Assembly (NCBI GenBank): GCA_963680875.1
Contig: OY804582.1
Location: forward strand, 47,882,646 to 47,946,645
DNA length: 64,000 nt
Direction: 5' to 3'
Source of the DNA: Bathymodiolus brooksi
Lineage: Eukaryota; Mollusca; Bivalvia; Mytilida; Modiolidae
Shown piece after piece: positions 1 through 11,194 of this stretch (the stretch's first letter is position 1; the number at the start of each line of letters is the position of its first letter). The position numbers were made by a program, and so were the translations under genes. The notes beneath the pieces were generated by a model, which did no database searches, had not been told where the DNA came from, and saw nothing but the letters and a program-made list of their open reading frames with translations.

Positions 1-271
1 ATTTGGAATATTCCTTCAATATTACAGTTCTTCGTATAGTACGTTTGACCTTTAAAAATGTTCAGAAAATAAAATAAAAAATCCAGTTTTTAAATCAACA
101 ATTTCTTTTTCTAGATGTATATTATTATATGATATATACAAACTCTGACAATCAATTTTAAAAAGTTTGGTTCATTATTGAAAAAGTTACCCATTAGGTC
201 TATATGTTAATTATATTCTCTGAAGTGTACAGTACCGTCTGGAATGGTTATGCATAGCAATAGAAACTTTA
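1..271. other. Left flank, no recognised feature
   Basis: AT-rich sequence before the satellite begins. I see no ORF, repeat or RNA signal in it. It matches 48355-48625 except for a small cluster of substitutions near 187-200. Confidence 0.6.
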
Positions 272-1825
272 AACACAATGTTATATGTTAGAGGTAATAA
301 TGAATGCACACATTTGTTTAACTGATAACTCTATTTACGCCATGTTATATGTCAGATTAGTATTTCAGATATAATGATGAATGTCCACATACACACATAT
401 GTTGCTGATAACACTACTTACCACATGGTGTATGTCAGACTAATGTTGTTATCAATATCATACTATAACATAGCATGTCAGTATAATTTACAAATGACGT
501 CATATGCCATGTTGTATGTCAGATCAATATGTCTGATTTAATGATGAATATACACACATATGTTACTGATAACACTACCAACACAATGTTGTATGTCAGA
601 GCACTTTGTCAAATTTCATGATGAATGTACACATATGTGTTACTGATAACACTACTTACCACATGGTGTATGTCAGACTAATGTTGTTATGAATATTATA
701 CTATAGCATAACATGTCAGTATCATTCGCAAATGACGTTATATACCATGCTGTATGTCAGATCAATATGTCTGATTTAATGATGAATATATAAACATGTG
801 CTACCGATAACACTACTTACACCATGTTGTATTTCAGATCAATATGTCAGATTTATTGATGAATGTACACACATGTGTTACTGATAACACTACTTACACC
901 ATGGTGTTTGTCGGATCAATATATCAGATTTAATGATAAATGTACACACATATGTTACTGATTACACTACTTACACCATTTTCTATGTCAGATCACTATG
1001 TCTGATTTAATGATGAATATACACACACATGAGTTGCTGATAACACTACTTAAACCCTGGTGTATGTCGGATCAATATGTCAGATGTAATTATAAATGTA
1101 CAAACATGTGCTACTGATAACACTTATTACACCATGTTGTTACTTAGATCAGTATGTCTGATTTAATGATGAACATACACACATGTGTTACTTATAACAC
1201 AATCTACACCATCTAACTAGCATCATGGTGTGGTGTATGTCAGATCACTATGTCTGTTTAATGATGAATGTACACACATGTGTTACTGATAACACTACTT
1301 TCACCATGTTGTGTGTCAGGTCAATATGTCATATTTAATGATGAATTTACACACAAATGTTACTGATAGCAATGCTTAAACCATGTTGTATGTTAGATCA
1401 CTATGTCTGATTTGATGATGAATGTACAAACATATGTCACTGATAACTCTACTTACACCATGTTATATGCCATATCACGATGTCTGACTTAATGATGAAT
1501 ATATACACATATGTTACTGTTAACACTATTTACACCATGTTGTATGTCATATCACTATGTCTGAATAAATGATGAATATACACACATGTGTTACTGATAA
1601 CACTACGTATACCATGTTGCATGGCAGATCTGTATGTCAGAATTAATGATGAATGTACTCACATGTGTTACTGTTAACACTACTTCAACCATGTTGTACG
1701 TCAGATCACTATGTCAGATTTAATGATGCATGTACACATATGTTTTACTGATAACACTGCATACGCCATGTTGTATGCCAGATCACTGTGTCTGATTTAA
1801 TGATGAATGTACGCACATGTGTTAC
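272..1825. repeat. Satellite block S1, about 76-bp monomer
   Basis: About twenty tandem monomers of roughly 76 bp. Each carries the recognisable words ATGTTGTATGTCAGATCA, then TAATGATGAATGTACAC, the palindrome ACACATGTGT and TTACTGATAACACTAC. Monomers differ from each other by perhaps 10-20 percent, so this is an old array. Near 421-800 a longer variant monomer containing TGTTGTTATCAATAT recurs with a period of about 239 bp, a small higher-order repeat. Not a CRISPR: there are no unique spacers and the whole unit repeats. Confidence 0.95.
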
Positions 1826-3356
1826 TTTTTTTTATTTTATTTATATTTCACCTCTGCACAATTTACCTCAGGGTGCAACGAAACTTCAAAGGTTTTCAAA
1901 TATTTAAAATGCACAATATAATTAAATAAATAAGTGCTGGTAGCAAGGATACAATACCATAAGCAAATAAATCATATGTTATCTCCCATATTCAATTTAT
2001 AAACATACATATATGTTATTCTTATTACACAGTAAACAATGAAAGGAACTATGAATACAACTAAGTTCATAATGTATCCAATAATAACAGTAATTTCATA
2101 ATATCATATAAGTTTCGAACTTCTGAATTTTTAATCATCATTTGGATGTTATTTCTGAGTTCATTTTTGTTTTAAATTTGTGATAAATATTGGTTCCCTG
2201 TAAAAGCTTATGTAATTTCTTGTTTTCCAAATTACCTATTTTAATATACAAATGATCAAATTCACTAAAAGTAGGTCTACAGTTATTTCTCCCTCATACA
2301 TCCCAAGGATTACATTTTCCTCAACAAGTACTATATTATTTTCAAAAATGATATTAACAATGTGTTTTAATTCATCTAAGACATGTTTAGTTTGATGACA
2401 CCTGTAAAACAAATTCATAAGGGACTCTATTTCATTTTTGCAAAAATGACATTGACAATTTGATTTTTCCATTTTTAATCATCTATATTCTGAATAGAAT
2501 ATGTTATGGAAACATTTCCATTGGAACTGGATAATGCTTTGTTTGCATTTAATCTTTTTCAGTATATACCAATTGATATCCAGTTAAATTTCTTTTCATA
2601 AAATATATCCCATTTTAATTGACATTTTGGAGTGATTGCTTTATCTATTACTTTCTGGATATTCTGCAGCTTCAGTTCTTTTGGAACAATGATTTTATTA
2701 TTTTGATTTCTAATATTCAAATTACCATCTATTAATAAACCTTATGATTTGTTCATCTTTTCGTTTTCATCTGATATTAATTTCTTTTCAAAAAATTTCT
2801 GGTTTTTATTTTTTTTTATTTTTGCGCAATCTGATATCCAGTTTCTTTCATCATCCAATCTATTTATTATAGTCTGATTTTCAACAGAGGTTTTATTATT
2901 TTTGTTCCATATATCGTTTATATTAAATATAGTATTTCTCAAAAACGATTGGAAAACAGTGGATTTCTATTAAATTTGATATCAGAGTTACCAAATATGT
3001 TTTTATCTAAAATATCATTTAGAACATGACCCAAAAAATAGTGTTCCATGCTTGAATGGTGTCTCGATAGTAGTTTGGAATGGATGCGATATATACACCT
3101 TTAATATTGGAGCATTTACAAAGAAAGCAAAACAACCAGTATTTACCTAGAGCATTCCATGAGTCCATCTCACTATTAATTATTGTGTAGATAAATTTAT
3201 TCTGTTTACTTTTGACAAAAGTTTCTATGTTAATCATTTCCACCCCTTGTCATTATTATTTAAGCAGCATACGTTTCTTTCTATTTGTTTGGTTTATTGT
3301 CTCAAAAATGAATTTCCATATCAAATCATTCACCCCTTTTTTATATATCTCTGGTA
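1826..3356 (-). mobile_element. LINE 3'-end fragment embedded in satellite (first)
   Basis: This non-satellite insert is the 3' part of a non-LTR retrotransposon on the minus strand. Its tail abuts the satellite at 1826 with a T-run on the plus strand, that is poly(A) in the element's sense. The coding remnants lie upstream of the tail, and the 5' truncated end meets satellite again at about 3357, just after CTCTGGTACC. A shortened relative lies at 3990-5206 with the same 5'-side junction. Both are repeated in copy B, giving four fragments in the window. Confidence 0.88.
2236..3243 (-). pseudogene. LINE ORF2 C-terminus, broken
   Basis: Three open pieces on the minus strand (3019-3243, 2742-2942, 2236-2472) read in the order expected of the end of a LINE ORF2. 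The first has SEMDSWNALGKYWL, typical of the region after the RT domain. The second is lysine/asparagine-rich linker. The last has the cysteine motif CHFCKNEIESLM followed by LFYRC, as in the zf-RVT domain, with Asn where the usual His precedes LF. Stops and frameshifts separate the pieces. The RT domain with its YxDD box and the endonuclease are absent, so the fragment is 5'-truncated and dead. Family assignment as a LINE is firm; the clade is uncertain. Confidence 0.87.
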
Positions 3357-3989
3357 CCACCTCATTTCACTATGTTACATGTCAGATTACTATGTCTGAT
3401 TTAATGTTGCATGTACACATATGTTTACTGATAACACTGTTTACACCATGATGTATTACATATCACTATGTCAGATGTAATGATTAACACACACACACAC
3501 ACAGACACATATCTTACTGATAACACTACTTCAACCATGTTGCATGTCACATCACTATGACAGATTTAATGATGTATGTACACACATGTTTTACTGATGA
3601 CACTACCTACACCATGTTGTATGTCAGATCACTATGTCAGATGTAATGATGAATATACACACATGTTTTACTGGTAGCATTACTTACATCATACTCTATG
3701 TCATATCACTATGTGAGATGTAATGATGAGTATGCACACATATGTTACTGATAACACTACTTACATCATGGTGTATGTCAGATCACTATGTCAGATGTAA
3801 TAATGAATGTACACACATGTTTTACTGATAACACTACCTACATCATGTTGTATGTCAGATCACTATGTCAGATGCAATGGTGAATATACACACATCTTTT
3901 ACTGATAACACTACTTACACCATGGCATGTTGTATGTGAGATCATTATGTCAGATGCAATGATGAATGTACACACATGTGTTACTGATA
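3357..3989. repeat. Satellite block S2
   Basis: About eight further 76-bp monomers in the same orientation and phase style as S1. A short (AC)n run sits at 3487-3503. Copy B has about 151 bp less here, equal to two monomers, as unequal exchange or slippage within a tandem array would leave. Confidence 0.94.
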
Positions 3990-5206
3990 CTATTTTTTTC
4001 ACTGTAAATACGTTTATTATATTTTATATAATTTCTTGTTTTCCAAGCTCCCCATTTTAATATACAAATTATCACATTCACTAAAAGTAGGTCTGCAGTT
4101 ACTACTCCTTCATACACAACAAGGATTACATTTTCCTCAACTAGTACTATATTATTTTCAAAAATGATATTAAACATGTGTTTTAGTTCATCTAAGACAT
4201 GTTTAAATTTATGATACCTGTAAAACAAATGCATAAGGGACTCTATTTCATTTTTACAAAAATGTCATTTACAATTTGATTTTCCTATTTCTTGTAATCT
4301 ATATTCTGGATAAAAAATGTTATGCAAACATTTCCATTGGAACTGGATAATATTTGTGTGCATTTATTCTTGTTCAGTATATACCAATTGATATCCAGTT
4401 AAATATCTTTTCATAAGATATCTCCCATTTTAATTGACATTTTGGAGTGGTTGCTTTATTTATTACTTTCTGGATATTCTTTAGTTTCAGTTCCTTTGGG
4501 ACAATCATTTTATTATTTTGATTTCTAATATTCAAATTACTATCTATTTTTAAGCCTAATGATTTGTTCATCTTTTCGTGTTCATCTGATCTTAATTTCT
4601 TTACAAAATGTTCTGTTTTTTATTTTTTTTTATTAATGCGCAATCTGATATCCAGTTCCTTTCATCATCCAGTCAAATATAGTCTGATTTTCAACAAACG
4701 TTTTATTGTTTTTGTCCGATATATCGTTTATTTTAAATATATTTGGAAAAAAGTGGATTCCTATTACATTTGATATCAGAGTTACCAAATATGTTTTTAT
4801 CTAAAATGTCATTTTTAGACTCTGTAGAACATGACCCAACAAAAAATGTTCCATGCTTGTATTGCATCTCGATAGTATTTTTGGAATGAATGCGATATCT
4901 AAACCTTTAATATCGGGGCATCTACAAAGAAAAAAAACCAACTCCAAATTTGCTATCGTATTTCTGTAACCAGTGTTTGCCTATTATCGCATTCCATGAA
5001 TCCATCTCATTGTTAATTATTCTGCATATAAATTGTACATGTTTACTTTTGACAATATTGTCTATGTTAATCATTCCCACCCCCCTCCTTCATTAATGTT
5101 TAAGCAACATACGTTTCTTTCTATTTGATTTGGGTTATTGTCCAAAATGAATTTCCAAATCAAATCATTCACCTCTTTTTTTAATTTCTCTGGTACCCCT
5201 ATTTTT
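3990..5206 (-). mobile_element. LINE 3'-end fragment embedded in satellite (second)
   Basis: Paralogue of 1826-3356, closely similar from the coding end onward but lacking most of the 3' tail: satellite ends at TTACTGATA and LINE-related sequence starts at once. Minus-strand coding remnants include HLFYRYHKFKHVLDELKH (3950-4234, running into the satellite) and the linker piece 4374-4571 with KCQLKWEISYEK. The cysteine pair of the zf-RVT motif is lost to a frameshift. The right junction with satellite, after CTCTGGTACC, is the same as in the first fragment, which suggests both descend from one insertion that was copied with its satellite. Confidence 0.86.
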
Positions 5207-6153
5207 ACCATGTTAGATGTCAGATCAATATGTCTAATTTAATGATGAATGTACACACATGTTACTGATAACACCACTTACACCATGTTGTATGTCAGAT
5301 CACTATGTCTGATTTAATGACGAATGAACACACAAGTGTTACTGTTAACACTATTTACACCATGGTGTATTTAAGATCACTATGTCAGATGTAATGATGA
5401 ACACACACACACATGATTTACTGATAACACTACTTACATCATGGTGTATGTTAGATCACTATGTCAGATGTAATGATGAATGTACACAAATGTCTAACTG
5501 ATAACAATACTTCAACCATGTTGTATGTCAGATCACTATGTCAGTCTTAATGATGAAAGTACACACATGTGCTACTGATGACAGTCCTTTCACCATGGTA
5601 TATGTCAGATCACTGTCAGATGTAATGATGAATATCCACACAGGTGTTGCTGATAATATTCCTTACACCATGGTGTATGTCAGATCACTATCTCAGATGT
5701 AATGATGAATGTAAACACATGTCTTACTGATAGCACTACCTACACCATGTTGTATATCAGATAACTATGTCAGATGTAATCATGAATGTACACACGTGTT
5801 TAACTGATAACACTACTTACACCATTGTGTATGTCAGGTCACTATGTCAGATGTAATGATGAATGTACGCACATGTTTGACTGATACCACTACCTACGCC
5901 ATGTTGTATGTCAGATCACTATGTCAAATGTAATGAGGAATGTACACACATGTTTTACTGATAACACTACTTACACCGTGGTATGGTGTATGTGGGATTA
6001 CTATGTTAGATGGAATGCTGAATGTACACACATGTGTTACTGATAAAACTGCTTACACCATGTTATATTTCAGATCGATATGTCTGAATTAATGATGAAT
6101 ATACACACATGTGTTACTGATAACACTACCTACACAATGTTGTATGTCAGATC
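5207..6153. repeat. Satellite block S3
   Basis: About twelve 76-bp monomers. The array ends abruptly at about 6153 after TGTATGTCAGATCA. Here most monomers read ATGTCAGATGTAATGATG where S1 often reads ATGTCTGATTTAATGATG, so the blocks have partly separate variant pools. Confidence 0.94.
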
Positions 6154-6370
6154 ATTTCAATTCAAACTGTAATTCACACTAGTATTAACCAATCCTTAAT
6201 ATTGAAATATATCTCTTTCAGTTATTTGACATTGTAAACACATTCACTTTGCTATGACGATATGCGAATAACTAATGCATAGTATAATCTCCATGAAACC
6301 ATCTCCTGAATGTATAAATGAAAAACAGGAGAAATTTGTTGTAATTAGGAAAGAGGTGGGCGTGGGTTGT

Positions 6371-6634
6371 TTTAAAGTTTCCTCCGTGGGTATCAACTGG
6401 CCAGTGAGGAATACGAACGATTTTCTAGGCCTCTTGCGTGTAACTTTGCACGGCAATTCCTGCATAGATGTATTCATATTAGGCATATATGAAAAGGTAT
6501 TTCTGTAAAATTTAGGTCTGGATTGAACAACATTCACACGGGTACAATTAGGCGTTCTATAAAATATTGACATGTAATTTAGGTTTACTTTCATACAATA
6601 AATGAATTTTAATATTTACAGTATTAAAATAAAT
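6371..6634 (-). repeat. Terminal direct repeat, 3' side of the DIRS-like element
   Basis: Matches 10945-11194 in the same orientation, about 80-85 percent by eye with a few small indels. Shared words include ATATGAAAAGG, CAACATTCACA and AATATTTACAGTATTAAAAT. The divergence between the two ends suggests an old insertion, or end repeats that were not identical to begin with. Confidence 0.85.
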
Positions 6635-7150
6635 CATTGTATATGAAATATAGGAAAACCAATGAATATCAAATTTGTTGTTTTTATTGTGTTATTCATA
6701 ATAATGTAATATTTTTGCGGAAGGCTATATACAAGTGTGTGTATGGTAATCAACTGCAACCATTATTAAATGGAGTAAATTGTGCTCAACTTTAAATATC
6801 ATTGAATATGTGTAAATAAAATGCAATAATAACTGCATAAACTCTACAATACATGTATGAAAAACAACATCTAAATTCGTTCTGGCTGCTTTTTTGTCAT
6901 GGCAATTTAATAGTAAGTGTATAGACACTCACAGCGTGTTGACGAATATATTAATTGAAAAAATAATGAAACAGTAGACATACAGTCTATTTCATTTCCA
7001 CCACAGTGACAAATGACAGCTTCTGGAAGTCCAAAACAGTTAATCATACTTTAATCCATATCATAATAATATAATAACAAAAATCCTTTCATAAAAAAAG
7101 ACAGATGAACACCATCATGTGCATAAAGAGCATTGTGACAATCATCCAAA
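6635..7150 (-). other. 3' region of the DIRS-like element with truncated SGNH duplicate
   Basis: No open coding region. Positions 6944-7051 repeat 7335-7442 of the SGNH ORF almost exactly, and 7050-7062 then continue as 7501-7512, so this is a second, internally deleted copy of the same exon-like segment lying downstream in the element's sense. The rest (6640-6940) is AT-rich with nothing I recognise. Confidence 0.75.
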
Positions 7151-7525
7151 TCAATCATCATGATGAATGTAATACCCATTATGTTGTAACAAATAGGACA
7201 TTATGCCTCTATTTAAACGCTTAGGAATATCTTTTCTTGCCCTGTGATTGGTGGAACAATGCCATTCCTTTCCAGGTAAAATATTTGAGAAAACGATATT
7301 GCTACCTGGACACATTTTGTTAATCGTGTACAATGAACATATTAATTGAAAAAATAAGGAAACAGTAGACATACAGACTATTTCATTTCCACCACAGTGA
7401 CAAATGACAGCTTTTGGAAGTCCAAAACAGTTAATCATACTTTGAACTACAGGTACGATAGATGACCATCGCATACTGGGCTTTCCAACCCACATCACAT
7501 TTAATCCATATCTTTTTAATCCCAT
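7151..7525 (-). pseudogene. SGNH-hydrolase-like domain of the retroelement
   Basis: The 124-residue reading has GKPSMRWSSIVPVVQ near residues 15-29, then AVICHCGGNEI (about 39-49), then NIVFSNILPGKEW, and ends near YYIHHDD. This pattern fits SGNH/GDSL esterase domains carried by some retroelements: GGNxI is block III, and the late Asp/His region is block V. The N-terminal block with the nucleophilic serine is not in this ORF. Copy A has GGNEIV where copy B keeps GGNEIG. It follows the recombinase stop by about 100 bp. Its substrate in the element life cycle is unknown. Confidence 0.75.
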
Positions 7526-7625
7526 ATTTCCAGCAGTAGGCCTGTTTTTAGTGTGCTCCTTTGCATGACTGATTTTTAATCCATATATTTGGAGAGCCTA
7601 AAATGTTTTTTGATATTTAAAAACC

Positions 7626-8337
7626 TTACCTAATGTATTGTTGAAAGGTGGTAGATTTCCATCTACACATTTGCTTTATTTGATCAGCAGTTTTACCCAG
7701 CATGAGAGCAGTAGCTGCTGCTACAATTATGAAAGAATGTGTATTGTATTGACACGGATTATATCAAGCACAACGTAATGCGGATTTTAAAATGGAACAG
7801 GCTTGAAAGCGAGTTACACCTCTGTGGTTTAAATGAATAAATAATAGTCTCTTAATTTTTAGAGCGCATCTTCAAATATAATTCTATGTTCTGAAAAGGG
7901 CAAATGTTTTTTTTCAATATTTTTTGAATTTGCCAATCTTTTTTTTGCCACACTGATCAGATTTTGATGAATTTATTGCTACATTAATTATGTTTTGCAA
8001 ATAATCTATGCAAATTGCATCAATTTCTAAAGTATGATCTGATATTCCAGATTAAACTACTTCTCCTATTCTCAACAAAGCCAAAGAATGCTAATGAAAA
8101 AATACTAGCGAACATTATAGCCTCAATGTACGAACTACAAATAGTTGGTAATGCCTCTATAATTTGTTTTACTAAGGAAATCGTTATTTGTTTCCTAACA
8201 TCATTTCCTTTATTTGTTTTTGATACAACAGCTAAGAATTGTTGAACAGCAAATGATTGAGTATAATCAACATGTTCATGCATTTTATTACTAAAATTAA
8301 GATCAGATTGTGGAGCAGAATAATTAGCAATTTGCAT
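7626..8337 (-). pseudogene. Tyrosine recombinase (YR), inactivated
   Basis: The N-terminal part (8337-8020) ends with ASIFSLAFFGF. The catalytic block expected to follow directly, an Arg-Ile-Gly-Glu run, is readable only in a neighbouring frame near 8068-8080, so a frameshift has split the domain. Further on the minus strand an in-frame stop interrupts the region before NTHSFIIVAAATA, which is where the conserved HxxR box should be: the arginine is Ile. The C-terminal tyrosine is still there, in FQQYIR followed by a stop, with its codon at 7635-7637. In active elements this enzyme inserts the circular DNA copy. Here it cannot work. Confidence 0.85.
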
Positions 8338-8479
8338 ATGATGTATAAATTTAATTATATGAGTAATAGGAGGAGGCCATATTTGGTCAAGTTTAATTTT
8401 TGTCTAAAATCTTCAAGTGTATTTTTAGCATTTTGGTCCACTTTCCAAATATTGTTTTTAATGGACTTATAAATTAAAC

Positions 8480-8837
8480 TGTAGAACTCTGTCTTAAAAG
8501 GCTCCAAAATTCCCAAGGCATCGTCATTGGCTTCAGCTCTGCAGGCGGCGCTAGCTCTCTGAACTTCTGAAATTGTCCATCAGCTATGGCATTATTAACG
8601 GAGGATATATGTACAGCTTTAAAATGAAGATGACCAATAAAAATGTAATCTAAGTGGAACCATGACCCTTGCTGATGTTGATGTTTTTGAATTCAAAACA
8701 GAAACTACAGCCATATTGCCAATGTAATCAATAATTTTCTTTTCATAAAATAACTTGTGCCAGAGAAATATTGATAATGCGATTGGAATAATTTCTAAAA
8801 ATGTAATATCTCTATCTAAAGATAAGTACTTTCCCAT
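8480..8837 (-). pseudogene. RNase H domain of the DIRS-like element, frameshifted
   Basis: The reading starts LDRDITFLEIIPIALSIF, giving the conserved Glu, then KIIDYIGNMAVVSVLNSK, where the catalytic Asp of the expected DN pair is Gly. A run of CCC at about 8666-8668 (CC in copy B) shifts the frame and removes the rest. The missing end, with an Ala-Asp box, can be read in copy B at 56682-57044. It lies between RT and recombinase, as in DIRS-type elements. Confidence 0.85.
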
Positions 8838-8987
8838 TCAGCAGGCCAGTGCAAGTAAGCCTATTTATTTTTACAATAGGCACCACACCCCAACGCTATC
8901 AGTATAAAGTTCTAAATCACAATTTGAAATCCAATTATCGAAAATAAAGGAATTGCCATTAAATTGTTACACAAAGTATTTCAACAT

Positions 8988-9302
8988 TTACAAATCTTCA
9001 TACATTTCTTTTGTGACCTTATTTAATTGAAGTGTTTTCTTAGCTTTAGCAGTAGCTAAATATAGACGCCTTCTGAATGCACGGCCTGCTGGCAATGTAC
9101 GAGCGGAACAAGCTAAACTATGACATAATGATTGCAATTGTTTCAAAGTTATCATAAGAAAAAAAAATGCATCTTCATTTAACTTTTTATGTAATTCTTT
9201 AATTGTTTCTTCCGGTATTTTACCAGACATGGATTCAGTGTGTCTAGTCAATCCAAAGTATTCCATACTTTTCAGAGGACCTTCCGTATTTTTCAGCAGC
9301 AA
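8988..9302 (-). pseudogene. RT thumb / RT-RNase H connection of the DIRS-like element
   Basis: The 104-residue reading includes EGPLKSMEYFGLT, then KIPEETIKELHKKLNED, then LPAGRAFRRRLYLATAKAK. This follows the RT palm in DIRS-type polyproteins and links it to RNase H. A stop separates it from the RT piece upstream. Charged helices and the AGRAF-like block are well kept between copies A and B. Confidence 0.85.
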
Positions 9303-10086
9303 TTGGAACTCCTAATCTTTTACAAATAGTTTGAATTTAAACATACTATTTGAACACTCAATATCTGACATTTCAGCAAGAAAGAAAGCATAAAATATAA
9401 TTATATCAATTTGTTAATCCATGTACTTCCTGAACAACCATTGCAAAAATGTAGAAAAATGTTGAAACGTGGAACATGATATCGAACACCCCATGGGCAT
9501 ACATTTGTCATTATAATACATGTATCCTATTATACAACCAAGTAAATCAAAGTCTTCGGGATAGCAGGGCACAGGTCGAAATGCTGACTTAATATCAATG
9601 TTTCCTATTTTAGCATGTTCACCTAATGTTTGAATAATAGAAATGATATTATTACATTTAGAATACTGTACAGTTGTTAGTGTTTCATCAAGGAAATCAG
9701 TAACGCAATACCCAGGTGGATAATACACGTGTGCTATTAGGCTCCAATCAGAGGTCTTTTTAGGTATTAATCCAATGCGGGAACTTCTAAGATTTGAAAT
9801 TGGACGGAAACTAAAAGATCCTGCTATTCTGCCAAGAGTAATTTCATGTTCAACCCTTTCATATGCCGCCACATGACACTATAAAACACATTTGTTTTGT
9901 ATTTAATGGTAATCTTGGAACTGGGTAATTCATGTTAAAACCAGATGTAAATCCATATATTAGTAATTTTGCAATATCTTTTATTGGATATTTTTCTAAA
10001 GCAATATATAATTCATTTAAATTAATAGGACTGTATCTCAATTGCCATATCGCATATCTATTCAAACCTCGACCTGGATTATTCAA
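9303..10086 (-). pseudogene. Reverse transcriptase of the DIRS-like element
   Basis: The N-terminal piece (10086-9859) has IAKLLIYGFTSGFNMNYP, and the palm piece (9872-9414) has KTSDWSLIAHVYYPPG, NIDIKSAFRPVP with the first catalytic Asp, and KCMPMGCSISCSTFQHFS. A stop follows at 9413. Where the YxDD active-site box is expected, the minus strand reads QIDIII, so one catalytic Asp is gone. Copy A keeps the 152-codon palm ORF open; copy B has a TAT-to-TAG change at 57930-57932 that breaks it. The product would be a DNA polymerase copying the element RNA. It is inactive here. Confidence 0.88.
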
Positions 10087-10154
10087 TAATGGAGAGCGAA
10101 CATATAATAAATATGTATTAAAAGGTGAGGCTGTGCATGAAGTCTAAATTTGTA

Positions 10155-10253
10155 GCACATTGATGATAAATGCATACTCCCGCACTTCATGCAATAATGT
10201 TTAAGCAAACAATTGGTTTTGAAACATCCTTTTTTTAAATTAAAATCATAACA
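10155..10253 (-). pseudogene. CCCH zinc-finger segment of the gag-like protein
   Basis: One minus-strand frame, too short for a long ORF, reads PCYDFNLKKGCFKTNCLLKH followed by a Cys-x2-Cys and a later His and Cys. The spacing Cys-x7-Cys-x5-Cys-x3-His fits a CCCH nucleic-acid-binding finger, found between gag-like and RT regions of these elements. It lies between the gag-like ORF and the RT start, where it is expected. Confidence 0.7.
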
Positions 10254-10334
10254 TGGCTTTTGAGAAGAAACTGGAAACTGAGCTGCTGTCGAGCTTCCAT
10301 TATCTAGCGCCCCTCTTGCGATAAATTGTAACCA

Positions 10335-10700
10335 TTAATTGCCATCAATTTGAGACATTGTTCTGGTTTGATTGTATACAATTCGAAGTCGAAATTGTTG
10401 GTCGTATTGATAAACTCTGCTAAATTCTATTGAATTAATCTGTTTAACTTTGAGGGGCTTATTTGTGAGATACATTAGTAATTTACCGTCTGCAAGTGAT
10501 AAGAAATTATGTTTTACACTTTGGCAATTGAAATGGTGTCGTAAAAGTAATGACAAAACAGTATATTCTAAATTCCAAAATTTGTCTTTAGTGGTCTTTG
10601 ATATAAATATATCAGTTTCATTGTCTGTATTAGTCTCGTTGTTTACGGTACGATCCTCATCATGTATAACTGCTTGAACGCCCGACGATTTTATCTGCAT
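10335..10700 (-). pseudogene. Gag-like N-terminal region of the DIRS-like element
   Basis: The 121-residue reading has an acidic, Asn/Thr-rich start, then KFWNLEYTVLSLLLRHHF and LSLADGKLLMYL. This layout, a hydrophobic LSLLLR block then a short DGKL block, occurs ahead of the zinc finger and RT in DIRS-type elements. The rest of the conserved block is lost after a stop at 10335. It is the first coding piece after the 5' terminal repeat. Confidence 0.65.
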
Positions 10701-10944
10701 AGATGGAGGCTACGCATGTGGTTCTATTTTCTGCAATGTTGCATGTTCATCAACTCCTCGTCATATACGCCTATCAACCGGTCTATTTACAGGTTCCTCT
10801 TTTTCAACCACTCTACCTCTTAGCACACGCCCTTGGATTGGGGGTCGGGTCATATCTGTTCTAACACCTCTACATCGAGGCGTCTTTTATCAGAGCAGCA
10901 ATCTATTGGGTTATAAAGTTTACTTCTTGGTAATCAACTGAGCT

Positions 10945-11194
10945 TTTAAAATTTCCCGCTTGGTAATCAACTTGCAAGTGAGGGATGCGACCGATTTTCT
11001 TGGCCTTTTAAGTGAAATGTTGCACGGGCAATTCGTGCATAAATGTAATCTAGTAGGCCTATATGAAAAGGCTTTCTGCAAAATTTAGGTTTGGATTGAC
11101 CAACATTCACAGAGTACTATAAAATATTGGCATGTAATTGATGTTTATTTTCATACAATAAATTAATTTTAATATTTACAGTATTAAAATAAAT
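10945..11194 (-). repeat. Terminal direct repeat, 5' side of the DIRS-like element
   Basis: Partner of 6371-6634 in direct orientation. It ends with the same AATATTTACAGTATTAAAAT word. The gag-like region starts about 245 bp inside it. I found no clear target-site duplication outside the two repeats; Ngaro-type elements are not expected to make one. Confidence 0.85.

Larger units (their letters stand above)
6371..11194 (-). mobile_element. DIRS/Ngaro-like tyrosine-recombinase retroelement, decayed
   Basis: Between two direct repeats of about 250-264 bp lie, in minus-strand order, a gag-like region, a CCCH zinc finger, reverse transcriptase, RNase H, a tyrosine recombinase and an SGNH-hydrolase-like domain. 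Known DIRS/Ngaro elements use a tyrosine recombinase instead of a DDE integrase, and some metazoan ones carry an SGNH hydrolase. The order and the recombinase signature point there. Direct rather than inverted ends favour the Ngaro side, though I cannot resolve split-repeat structure. Every domain has stops, frameshifts or lost catalytic residues, so it cannot move by itself. The same dead element sits in copy B, so insertion preceded the A/B split. Confidence 0.88.

Noticed and set aside
490..505. TGACGTCA as a cAMP-response element
   Set aside because: It lies in a satellite variant with no gene nearby, and its sister monomer has lost it.
272..6153. Regularly spaced repeats, possible CRISPR-like array
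   Set aside because: The entire 76-bp unit repeats with no unique spacers, in a eukaryotic repeat context. It is a satellite.
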